From Stutzerimonas balearica DSM 6083 (lineage in GTDB: Bacteria; Pseudomonadota; Gammaproteobacteria; Pseudomonadales; Pseudomonadaceae), in contig NZ_CP007511.1 of NCBI RefSeq assembly GCF_000818015.1, positions 2,242,501-2,306,500 of the forward strand: a stretch of 64,000 nt of DNA, given 5' to 3'. Every line of letters starts with the position of its first letter. Within the stretch, counting starts at the first letter, position 1. Shown here in pieces: positions 56,951-64,000 of the stretch. The notes under the pieces were generated by a model that was given only the letters and a program-made list of their open reading frames with translations, had not been told where the DNA came from and ran no database searches. Position numbers and translations under genes: made by a program.

Positions 56951-58273
56951 GTGATTTGTAAAGCATCGGAGCTGCTTGGGGAATTTATTGAGCTCGAAAA
57001 AAGAAAACTCGATGGATTTGATATGCTTCACATGCCCACTCTGGGCTCCGCCTACGAAGAGATAACGAAGCAAGGTATATATCAGGATTTTGCCATTCCA
57101 AAGGGCTTGGATCTGAGAGTTGTTTCGGGCTTTATCTCTATTGGAGGTGAAATGCTGGCAGAGCAAATAGATTGCATGTTAGTCCATGGTCAAGGGGAGA
57201 GATATGGACTAACGCAGCAATATAAGTATGACATAAATAATGTACTTTGCATTTTTGAAGTCAAAAAAAATCTAAGGAAAGCTGATTACGTTGACGCCTT
57301 GCACCATTTAGCCAAAATCAGAAGAAAATTTGCTGACAATTTCGAAGAGCGATTAATTAATGAAGGTTATAAGCCAGACATCACCAATGCGCGCCGGCGC
57401 TTTTCTCAACTGACGGGAAAAGTTGCTCCTGAGGAATATCTTGACATACACCACCTATCGAAAGCCGATGGCATATTATTTTACGCACTCGTCCAAGAAT
57501 CGTTGTCGCCGATTACGATAATTCATGGCTACGAAGGATATAAAACCGAAAGCGGCCTTAGGTCTGCATTTTTGGACATTCTTGAGGAGGCTTGGAAAAA
57601 CGGAGCCGGCTGGGGAATTCCAAGTATCCCCACGATTGTTACATCTAATAATTTCTGCCTCGTCAAAGGTAGTGGCATTCCATTCTTAGTTGTTCAGAAT
57701 AAAAATGAGTGGGTCTCTGTATTTTCCACCAGGCACAATTCAGCCAAATTAATCTTGGAATTAATCTGGTCAAAAATTGGCGAATACTTTAACGCAAAAA
57801 TGCCTTGGAATGATGGGCTGCATATGGATAGTGTTCAACCTCTATTGATTGCAGAAGCTAGGGAGGTCGATGAAGCAGCGGGTTGGGCTTATAGAACAGT
57901 AGAATTTAATGAAAAACACATGGTGCGAGGCGATGATAATTTGTGGTCGCCTTCACGACTAGGTAAGGCTGAATTATCTGCGATAAACATAATGGCAGCA
58001 CAGGGGGGTTATCTCCCCCTAGATAACGGCATGAATGAATATTTAACTAAAAATCACGACCTGACTGTTGCTCAAGTTTCAGACGCCTTGATTCTGACTC
58101 GACAGTTTATGCGTGATGGTGAGTTCATTAGACCAATATATCCGCGAACTTATGTTATTACTAATGACGATGAGACAGGATTCGTCGCATCGGAGATTGA
58201 GCGATTTGATTTGTGGTGTGCAGAAAATGGAATTGAGCCTAACTACATGTCAATTTATTTTATGGGCGAATAG
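56951..58273 (+). CDS. DUF6602-like protein with PD-(D/E)XK-like core
   Basis: A 440-residue protein encoded by a distinctly AT-rich gene. The GTG start follows GGAGG. The first third has a pattern of PD-(D/E)XK nucleases and DUF6602 proteins: VVSGFISIGGEMLAEQIDCM (QID near residue 72) and VLCIFEVKKNLRKADYVDAL (E-x-K near 103). The remainder is unrecognised. The composition and lack of partners on the same strand suggest recent transfer. It is convergent with another nuclease-like gene. A defence or DNA-processing function is inferred. Confidence 0.7.
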   Translation: MICKASELLGEFIELEKRKLDGFDMLHMPTLGSAYEEITKQGIYQDFAIPKGLDLRVVSGFISIGGEMLAEQIDCMLVHGQGERYGLTQQYKYDINNVLCIFEVKKNLRKADYVDALHHLAKIRRKFADNFEERLINEGYKPDITNARRRFSQLTGKVAPEEYLDIHHLSKADGILFYALVQESLSPITIIHGYEGYKTESGLRSAFLDILEEAWKNGAGWGIPSIPTIVTSNNFCLVKGSGIPFLVVQNKNEWVSVFSTRHNSAKLILELIWSKIGEYFNAKMPWNDGLHMDSVQPLLIAEAREVDEAAGWAYRTVEFNEKHMVRGDDNLWSPSRLGKAELSAINIMAAQGGYLPLDNGMNEYLTKNHDLTVAQVSDALILTRQFMRDGEFIRPIYPRTYVITNDDETGFVASEIERFDLWCAENGIEPNYMSIYFMGE

Positions 58274-58384
58274 GCGAACGCTGCTATTGGCCGGTAGCTG
58301 CCTATCGTCACCCGCTGCAACCGGCCACAAAGCAGACGTTTCAAGGGCAGATAGGTTTCTAGAAAATCGGGGCCAATCCACCTA

Positions 58385-59764
58385 TTACTTCGAAACTTTT
58401 GCCGCTTTGTCTTGGGCCCAATGAGTAGTTTCCTCCACCCCTGCTGTGGTTCCCGCAGACAACATCAAGGCCTGAAATGGGAAGAGGTCCCTCAGATCTG
58501 GTACTCGGGCAAAGTCTTGTACTGTCTCAGCCCACTCGTAGTCGTCCTCGAAGGGGTAGTAATTGACGGCATGGACAAAGACCCCTAGCACCGTTGAGTC
58601 AGAAGCGTCGTAGTTAGAAATGTTGTCGATGTTCTTGTCTCGGCGCAGCTCCTCGATTTCCACACCATCTCGAGTCTCATACCAGACGTGTACAACCCCA
58701 GGGCGATCTGGAGGAATCTGGGTCACGCCATCATTGACTAGGCCTTTAAAATGTCTAGAACGCACGGAGAGCGAGTGCTTGTGATCGCAGCGCCACTGGG
58801 CGCCAACACAACGATCAACGTCTTTGACGAACATGTTGAGAATGTCATTGTTGGTTCCGGGTCGAATGACCCGAGACCCGACGGTCGCGATGCTTCGCTT
58901 TTCATTGCTGTCTATATCGCCGAACACCAACAGTTCCTGCTGAGGGCAGTTGGCCCTGACAGAGAAGTCTTTGTAATGGCGCTTGAGCCCCATCTTGTCG
59001 ATAGCGCGTATTGTTCCGCTAATCGATCCAGCTCTCACTCCTCCGCCCGCCTTGCTAGCCAAGTCCGCCACCTTGATCACCTCGTCCGTTGACGCATTTG
59101 CGATCTCATCATGGAACGTTAGATCGATGATGCTCCACGGCGCGGCCTTGAGCATGTAGTGGCTCAACTTAGCCCAGATGCTTGCCCAAGCTTCTTCCTC
59201 GGACAGCGAATACCTTGTTTGCTTGTCAGCCCGTTTGCATTCGACGTAGAACTCCAAGTCCCCAAATTTCACAAGTAGATCTGGAGATTTCTTTTTCCCA
59301 TTCGGCCAAGTGATGCTGTTTTCAGGGATGAAGGAGACCTCGTAGCCATTCTTCAAGTAGAACGCCGCTGTCAGCAGCTCGAATAGCTGCCTTTCTGGCT
59401 GATTGTTGTTCGCCAGCATCTTGTCGAGAACAGCGTTTATGTTGGGGACGTTTCTCAACTGATCAGCAGCGGCACCGATGGCCATGGCATAGGGGTAAAC
59501 ACGCCTGCTGCTATAGGAGGAGTCACTGACAGGGATATCAAAGGCTAGGTGGGAAGCTAGGATGTACCAATCTATGTCATCGTCCGCCGGCATGAAGAGC
59601 TGGGGCTCGATCGGCAGCTTGATGTCGAACTTCGCCTCCCTCTCTCGGATGCGTTTCACATAGGTGGCTTTGCGCTTAGCCCAGACATCCGCTCCAAGCC
59701 GGTCAACAAGCAGCTTGTAAAACGCTTTGATTCTAGCGCACTCGATCCGACTGACTTCATCCAT
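58385..59764 (-). CDS. Unknown 459-residue protein with PD-(D/E)XK-like motif
   Basis: A soluble protein. Near residues 160-180 KKKSPDLLVKFGDLEFYVEC followed by KRAD is a clear D-x(n)-E-x-K pattern of restriction-like nucleases. No methyltransferase, helicase or regulator accompanies it. The C-terminal half (VVHVWYETRDGVEIEELRRD) is unrecognised. It is convergent with the DUF6602-like gene, with 111 bp between stops. It could be a solitary restriction-type defence gene, with low certainty. Confidence 0.65.
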   Translation of the reverse strand: MDEVSRIECARIKAFYKLLVDRLGADVWAKRKATYVKRIREREAKFDIKLPIEPQLFMPADDDIDWYILASHLAFDIPVSDSSYSSRRVYPYAMAIGAAADQLRNVPNINAVLDKMLANNNQPERQLFELLTAAFYLKNGYEVSFIPENSITWPNGKKKSPDLLVKFGDLEFYVECKRADKQTRYSLSEEEAWASIWAKLSHYMLKAAPWSIIDLTFHDEIANASTDEVIKVADLASKAGGGVRAGSISGTIRAIDKMGLKRHYKDFSVRANCPQQELLVFGDIDSNEKRSIATVGSRVIRPGTNNDILNMFVKDVDRCVGAQWRCDHKHSLSVRSRHFKGLVNDGVTQIPPDRPGVVHVWYETRDGVEIEELRRDKNIDNISNYDASDSTVLGVFVHAVNYYPFEDDYEWAETVQDFARVPDLRDLFPFQALMLSAGTTAGVEETTHWAQDKAAKVSK

Positions 59765-60165
59765 ACGGTCTCTCCCTGCCGTGAGCAGTGAGATTACCCC
59801 GGAGAAATATCAAGCTGCCACCATTTCCGGTTTGAGATCAGCCAGTGGATTGCAGATGCAGAATCCAGCGTAGAAGATTCAATTGATCGTTATTGCGCTA
59901 GCGTTGCTTTCAAACCAACGATTCGCAATCCCTACCGCTACGGCATTTGCTGTGGTTCTCGAAGGAGCCAAGTGCTTCGCCTGCGATGGTGTCAAAAGTA
60001 CCCCCAGTCGCCATCTCAAGCAGTGCGCGAATCCGATAGACTTCTTCGCTTGTTGAGTCGAAGGGGATGGATTAATATTCCTTGCCCTAAAATGGCTACT
60101 CTTGGCCGGAAGGGGGAAGCTGGCGAAGCAGCTACTGGCCAAATCCTGCTCACTGTGATCGTCCT
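59765..60165. other. Region downstream of the AbrB-like gene
   Basis: A short minus-strand frame (EEVYRIRALLEMATGGTFDT, near 59930-60060) may be a gene remnant. I see no complete gene. Confidence 0.35.
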
Positions 60166-60387
60166 TTATTCGCTACCTACACGATTCCAGTGAGCAACCA
60201 GCTCATCAGTACGATCTGGAATCTTTGGAGTTTTGCTGAGTAAAATGCATCGTGTAGTGCCAACGTACTCCTCAATCACGTATAGAGTGTCGCCAACGCC
60301 GATACCCAGCTCTTGGAGTGCTTCAGCGGGAGTGCGGATAGCACTATCACCATCCCAGTCCTCGATAATTACTTGTTTAGTGCCCAT
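60166..60387 (-). CDS. AbrB/MazE-like DNA-binding protein
   Basis: A 73-residue protein from the ATG at 60387. MGTKQVIIEDWDGDSAIRTP and AEALQELGIGVGDTLYVIEE match the swapped-hairpin AbrB fold of MazE-type antitoxins. No toxin gene is adjacent on either side. An isolated regulator or a toxin-antitoxin remnant are both possible. Confidence 0.7.
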   Translation of the reverse strand: MGTKQVIIEDWDGDSAIRTPAEALQELGIGVGDTLYVIEEYVGTTRCILLSKTPKIPDRTDELVAHWNRVGSE

Positions 60388-60516
60388 TCCTTGATCCAGC
60401 GTCATGATGCCTGCGATATCGCGGGCTTAGGTCTACGACCGAAATAATACGTTGTTACGGGCAGAATTCAGGTGCATTGGGGCGGTCGCGATGCCCTACA
60501 GTGCAAATTGTAATTC

Positions 60517-60536
60517 CACCTCGCGATCGCGAGGTG
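60517..60536. repeat. Perfect 20-bp palindrome
   Basis: CACCTCGCGATCGCGAGGTG has no mismatch and no loop and contains GCGATCGC. It stands alone in a non-coding region beside the tandem repeat. Confidence 0.7.
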
Positions 60537-60598
60537 CCCATCATATCAGTAGGGAAGCAGGTGCATTTTTTGCGCATACTGACCGCCGCAAATGCGCT

Positions 60599-60964
60599 AG
60601 CAGCGATAGCTACCGCTGTACATATCTACTAACGCCTTTCTCCGGCGATGCCCAGGGTAGCAGTGGATCACACTCAGCCATCGTTCAACATCACGGAAAA
60701 TTGATGCGTGTCCGCGACAACCACACGCTGGGTGAGACTTTCCACATGGAAACCGCTATTGATCCGCAGTTTGGGATAAGCCACTAACAGCAATAGCTAC
60801 CACTGCACATATCTTCTAGCGCCCTTCTCTGGCGATGCCTGGGGTAGCAGTGGATCATACTTAGTCATCGCTCATGACCGCGGACAATGTGTCCGCGAAG
60901 ACTAGGGGCTGAGTGAGAATTTCCACATGGAAACTGCTATTGATGTAGGTTTTGGGTAAGCCGC
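60599..60964. repeat. Two imperfect tandem copies of a 180-187-bp non-coding unit
   Basis: Copy 1 covers about 60599-60784 and copy 2 about 60786-60964. Both contain ATAGCTACC, GGGTAGCAGTGGATCA, TTTCCACATGGAAAC (a palindrome) and GGTAAGCC- or GATAAGCC-type ends. In copy 2 CCACTGC and GCAGTGG can pair. No ORF is shared between copies. A third short partial copy may begin near 60965. A structured RNA or protein-binding region is possible. Confidence 0.7.
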
Positions 60965-61096
60965 TTGCAAAGAAAGGCTACCGCCGGCCGGCACGTTGCG
61001 ATCGAAGTCTTGCACTTGCAGGACAGAACGTACGGTAGACGACTCTCAATAACGGCAAACTAACAGCGGATAGACGGCGACTAGAGCAAGGGTCTA
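60965..61096. other. Spacer after the tandem repeat
   Basis: No gene recognised. It leads into the metallophosphoesterase 3' end. Confidence 0.4.
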
Positions 61097-61837
61097 CTAG
61101 CAAAGCTCTATAACAAGTGCCGGTCGAAAACCTGACTCTTCTTTAGGATATCCTCTTTGGTTGGAGACTATCCGGGTACCCTCCACTATGTAATCAACGG
61201 ACGTATGTGTGTGACCATGCACCCATAGGGCCACGCGGTCAGAGCCCATCAAGTCTTCCCATTGGTTTGCGAAAGCCGCGTCTAAGATCGTCCCTGCATA
61301 TGGACTTTCCTCAAGTGACCTGAGAGTTGGTGCGTGATGGGTGATTACTACCGTCGGCCCTTCATGTCGTTTTGCAAGCATGCCGCCAAGCCATTCCCGC
61401 GTTGCAGTAGATTTCTTGATCAAATCTTGCGGCTTGATGCGCCGGAAGTTTTCTGTCCGAATCTGACGGAAGTCACTCAAGGTCTGTTGAGCGCTCCGCG
61501 CGGCTACTGATCGGTGCCCTGTGGCAGCGAAGTCAGTCCACATTGTTGCCCCCAAAAAACGCACTCCTCCTATCACAACTTCATCGTGATCCATGACGCG
61601 AACTCGCTCATCAGCGGCCGCCTGCATCGCCTCAAACGTTTTTTCGAGGTGGCCCCGGTAGTACTCATGATTTCCAGGCACATACAGCACAGGGCATGTG
61701 AAAGCAGTTTGGGCCCATTCGATTCCTCTGATACCGAGATCAATGTCGCCCGCCAATATGACCAGATCCGCGTTATGCACCTCCGGCATGAAGACCTCAA
61801 ACTCGTTGTGCAGGTCTGAGAGAATATGAATTCGCAT
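61097..61837 (-). CDS. Metallophosphoesterase
   Basis: A 246-residue calcineurin-like phosphoesterase. The metal-site motifs are in order: HILSDLHNEFE (D-x-H), ILAGDIDLG (GD), YVPGNHEYYRG (GNH), VITHHAP and WVHGHTHTSVD (GHxH). The start is the ATG at 61837 (MRIHILSDLH), since a longer frame adds unrelated residues. Such enzymes on islands may cleave nucleotides or phosphoproteins. The target is unknown. Confidence 0.88.
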   Translation of the reverse strand: MRIHILSDLHNEFEVFMPEVHNADLVILAGDIDLGIRGIEWAQTAFTCPVLYVPGNHEYYRGHLEKTFEAMQAAADERVRVMDHDEVVIGGVRFLGATMWTDFAATGHRSVAARSAQQTLSDFRQIRTENFRRIKPQDLIKKSTATREWLGGMLAKRHEGPTVVITHHAPTLRSLEESPYAGTILDAAFANQWEDLMGSDRVALWVHGHTHTSVDYIVEGTRIVSNQRGYPKEESGFRPALVIELC

Positions 61838-61998
61838 CGGTTCTCCTGGTGTACTGAGGCAACCCCAACCCAATCTCCGCATACGCGGAGCAACGAACGG
61901 ACAGTAATCGCTCCAAAGCAGAAAAATAGCACTTATCGACGTCTAATTTCGTCGATAGGCTAATTTGAGAGGAAACGACTCATTCCAACCATATAAAA
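61838..61998. other. Divergent promoter region
   Basis: Between the metallophosphoesterase and the small ORF before the PrtN-like gene. A short dyad TCGACG/CGTCGA (near 61936-61957) is visible. No gene. Confidence 0.4.
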
Positions 61999-62115
61999 AT
62001 GAGGAAAATCGAGCAACTAGAGCGCGACGTGAACAATCCCACCTATACCAGCAGCACCAACAAGGTCAATTGGTTTGCTAGTTTCGCCAAACTTCGTCAT
62101 GAGGCGCCAGAATGA
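61999..62115 (+). CDS. 38-residue protein coupled to the PrtN-like gene
   Basis: Too short for usual gene callers. The frame MRKIEQLERDVNNPTYTSST continues NKVNWFASFAKLRHEAPE and stops at TGA within the ATGA that begins the next gene. The overlap and the hydrophilic, well-ordered sequence suggest it is translated. It may help initiate the PrtN-like protein or act with it. No family recognised. Confidence 0.5.
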   Translation: MRKIEQLERDVNNPTYTSSTNKVNWFASFAKLRHEAPE

Positions 62116-62387
62116 ACACCTTCTTTCTACTCATGGCTCAGTACAACGGCAAAGCTGTAATCCCCTTGGAGGACATCTGCCGTGACTACTTTATGCACCT
62201 TACTCCAGAAATGTTCCAACGGAAGGTGCTTGCAGGCCAGATCAAAATCCCTTTGATGCGAATAGAATGCAGCCAGAAAAGTACAAAAGGTATTCACTTG
62301 TCAGACTTGGCCGCCTACTTGGATAAGCGGCATGCCGAGGCGTTAGAAGAGTATCAAAAATTAAACGGTGTTCGCCGTATTGGTTGA
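62112..62387 (+). CDS. PrtN-like (pyocin activator family) protein
   Basis: A 91-residue protein. MNTFFLLMAQYNGKAVIPLE and DICRDYFMHLTPEMFQRKVL match the PrtN family, and the HTH is in that region. SQKSTKGIHLSDLAAYLDKR follows. In pyocin clusters PrtN activates transcription. On islands such proteins next to an integrase probably act as an excisionase or switch (inference). It overlaps the integrase 3' end by 27 bases, running convergently. Confidence 0.85.
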   Translation: MNTFFLLMAQYNGKAVIPLEDICRDYFMHLTPEMFQRKVLAGQIKIPLMRIECSQKSTKGIHLSDLAAYLDKRHAEALEEYQKLNGVRRIG

Positions 62388-63515
62388 CTTTCTTCTCGAC
62401 ACCCAAACCCCAAAAGAAACCTTCATATCTATAATCGTAGGCAGCCAGCACCAACCCGTATATCGATCTCCGTCACCATGCAGATGCGTATAACGTCTGA
62501 GCGAGTTCCAGTCTCTGTGGCCTGATACGCTAGCTACCGCAGGGATATCCCACCCCAGTTCGAATAGACGGCTGATCCCTTCATGTCGCAAGTCGTGAAA
62601 GTGAAGATCTTTTATACCGGCCCGTTCGACCGCACGCATCCAGGCCCCTTGGATAGCGTCAGTGGTGTAAGGAAAGATCTCTTGGTATTCACGAGGCATG
62701 CTCTGAACTATTGCCCAGGCTTCATCAGGGAGACGGCACCAAACGTCATTTCCCCATTTATCTCCCGGGTTTTTCATATCCCGTACCAAGACCGCCTTTC
62801 GTGAAGGGTCTAAATCGTCCCACCGGATCCGAACAATCTCCTCTTGGCGGCGAGTTGAGAATAGAGCAAACGCCATAACTTTTGGCATATGTATCGAGGT
62901 AGGGCGCGGGCGAAGCACTTCTTGGAAACGCTGAAGTAGCTTGTCCAGCTCTGCCATAGTGGGACGACGGTCCCGCTCCTGGCTTTTAAGCCTGTAGCCT
63001 AGCTTGGAGAGGACACGACGGGCCTCTACCATGCATATACCATCAACCTCGTAACCCCATGCGGGCCGCGCTACCGATAGAACGGCCCCCAGATGGGCTA
63101 AATCATTACCCACGGTCTGGGGTTTGACGCCTCCCCCTTCAGGACTCATGCGCCATAGCGCATAATCGACCAGTACTTGGCTATTGAGCTCGCGATCAGT
63201 CTTGGTACCCAGTGTGGTCTTCGCAATGGCAGCCAAGGTGGCTTTCTTCGTCTTACCCAGCGGGCGGGCTCTGCCCACCTCCTCTAGATACTTGTCGATT
63301 ATGTCCGACAGTTGAACGCCCTTATGCCGTGCCCGCTGAATGGCACCTGGCTCAGCTAGCTCCGTTTCTCGTCGCTTAGCCCACGCTTCGGCCGCTTTTT
63401 TGCGAGAAAAGGTCATGCTTTCGGTATGAACCTGCTGCCCGTTCTTCTTGAGTCGGATCTGTGCGGTATAGCTCATAGAGCCATCGGCTCGTTTACGGGC
63501 TCGAATCGTTGCCAT
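62361..63515 (-). CDS. Island integrase (tyrosine recombinase)
   Basis: A 384-residue phage-type integrase. The N-terminal arm-binding part (RARKRADGSMSYTAQIRLKK) is followed by a core-binding domain. The catalytic residues lie in FALFSTRRQEEIVRIRWDDL (Arg), HFHDLRHEGISRLFELG (HxxR) and SVSGHRDWNSLRRYTHLHGD (His and Tyr). The start is the ATG at 63515, since the upstream frame runs into the arm-type repeat. It reads inward from attR, the usual layout for dusA islands, and is predicted to catalyse integration and excision at the dusA core. Confidence 0.92.
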   Translation of the reverse strand: MATIRARKRADGSMSYTAQIRLKKNGQQVHTESMTFSRKKAAEAWAKRRETELAEPGAIQRARHKGVQLSDIIDKYLEEVGRARPLGKTKKATLAAIAKTTLGTKTDRELNSQVLVDYALWRMSPEGGGVKPQTVGNDLAHLGAVLSVARPAWGYEVDGICMVEARRVLSKLGYRLKSQERDRRPTMAELDKLLQRFQEVLRPRPTSIHMPKVMAFALFSTRRQEEIVRIRWDDLDPSRKAVLVRDMKNPGDKWGNDVWCRLPDEAWAIVQSMPREYQEIFPYTTDAIQGAWMRAVERAGIKDLHFHDLRHEGISRLFELGWDIPAVASVSGHRDWNSLRRYTHLHGDGDRYTGWCWLPTIIDMKVSFGVWVSRRKSTNTANTV

Positions 63516-63530
63516 GCGAGTGCTCTGACC

Positions 63531-63570
63531 GGTGGTACATACTGGTATCTTGGTGGTACAGCGTACCACC
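63531..63570. promoter_or_regulatory. Candidate integrase arm sites and int operator
   Basis: GGTGGTAC occurs at 63531-63538 and 63552-63559 directly and as GTACCACC at 63563-63570 inverted. The last two form a dyad around AGC. They lie just upstream of the integrase start, where they could both bind Int and regulate its gene. Similar motifs are near attL. Confidence 0.55.
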
Positions 63571-63621
63571 TGGGTTTAATAAATGCCCTGAAACCCCTGA
63601 AAATACGTTGGTAGCGCGTAG

Positions 63622-64000
63622 ATGACTAAAGAAGCAAATATTACCTCAAAGCCTTTAAAAACGGGCACTTCAGGATTCCGACGCTTCTCCGTCGCGCCGA
63701 TGATGGATTGGACGGATCGCCACTTCCGCTACTTCGCCCGGCAATTGTCGCAGCGCACTCTGCTCTACACCGAGATGGTGACGACCGGGGCGCTGCTGCA
63801 TGGCGACGCGTCGCGCTTCCTGCGCCACGACGAGAGCGAGCATCCGCTGGCGCTGCAGCTCGGTGGCAGCGTGCCGGGCGATCTGGCAGCTTGCGCGAAG
63901 CTCGCCGAAGCCGCGGGTTATGACGAGGTGAATCTCAACGTTGGCTGCCCCAGCGATCGGGTGCAGAACAACATGATCGGTGCCTGCCTGATGGCCCACC
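63622..64000 (+). CDS. dusA: tRNA-dihydrouridine synthase A with island-derived N-terminus (partial)
   Basis: The dusA body resumes at the right island junction. The frame opens with ATG at 63622 and adds 20 island-encoded codons ([20 protein letters not shown]) before the DusA sequence [23 protein letters not shown]-site and catalytic Cys sequence follows ([10 protein letters not shown]), running off the window end. DusA reduces U20/U20a in tRNA. The island thus supplies start codon, N-terminus and, by inference, promoter. Confidence 0.92.
   Translation, partial: MTKEANITSKPLKTGTSGFRRFSVAPMMDWTDRHFRYFARQLSQRTLLYTEMVTTGALLHGDASRFLRHDESEHPLALQLGGSVPGDLAACAKLAEAAGYDEVNLNVGCPSDRVQNNMIGACLMAH
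63682..63708. repeat. attR core repeat (27 bp)
   Basis: Identical to 3785-3811. It lies in frame in the dusA coding sequence, so the Dus motif SVAPMMD is restored in the hybrid gene. Confidence 0.9.

Noticed and set aside
59879..60142. An 87-codon ORF as the toxin of the AbrB-like protein
   Set aside because: No ribosome site and a Ser/Ala-rich sequence without toxin motifs. Another frame of the same region looks like a gene remnant.
60599..60964. CRISPR array or toxIN-type RNA repeat
   Set aside because: There are only two long imperfect copies and no spacers. No cas genes or toxN-like gene is nearby.

Overview
The window looks like chromosome of a Pseudomonas-type gammaproteobacterium. 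It is GC-rich, the dusA locus and the PrtN-like protein are of Pseudomonas type, and many transposase remnants resemble those common in that genus. The species cannot be fixed from sequence alone. Its backbone is an integrative genomic island of about 60 kb inserted near the 5' end of dusA (tRNA-dihydrouridine synthase A). A 27-bp direct repeat marks the ends (3785-3811 and 63682-63708). The displaced dusA start is at 3746. The rest of dusA resumes at the right end, where the island supplies a new start codon and 20 substitute codons.

Left flank (1-3780): an enoyl-CoA hydratase-family gene and a KshA-like Rieske oxygenase gene overlap as a pair. They are followed by an older rearrangement junction at about 2700, where a LuxR-type regulator lacking its N-terminus meets an ETF-ubiquinone oxidoreductase lacking its N-terminal half.

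Island, left part (3.9-22.5 kb): a defence operon of nine minus-strand genes packed almost end to end, in the order hsdM-hsdS-mcrB-mcrC-zorA-zorB-zorC-zorD-hsdR. A complete type I Zorya system and an McrBC pair sit between the specificity and restriction genes of a type I restriction-modification system.

Island, middle (23-37 kb): a patchwork of mobile debris. It holds a tyrosine recombinase gene split by an IS3-family element, an eroded IS5-family transposase carrying a group II intron, pieces of umuC, IS66 and a Tn554-like tnpB/tnpC pair. Among these are a three-gene cassette with an SF1 helicase and two unrecognised proteins (29.6-32.4 kb), a metal transporter under a MerR-type promoter, and a methionine-rich exported protein.

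Island, right-centre (37-56 kb): genes for handling reactive electrophiles. These include glutathione-dependent formaldehyde dehydrogenase with a damaged FrmR repressor, a glyoxalase-fold protein, an SDR with a divergent LysR regulator, two Old Yellow Enzyme reductases each near an ArsR-type regulator, a luciferase-like monooxygenase, two quinone oxidoreductase-like MDR proteins and a quinol monooxygenase-like protein. Inserted between them are a dead MobH relaxase fragment and an nhaA-uvrA pair whose two genes begin with the same leader.

Right end (56-63.7 kb): a small tyrosine recombinase, two convergent genes with PD-(D/E)XK-like cores, an AbrB-like protein, a non-coding tandem repeat of about 180 bp, a metallophosphoesterase, a 38-codon ORF coupled to a PrtN-like gene, and the island integrase facing inward from attR. 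No rRNA, tRNA or CRISPR array was recognised.
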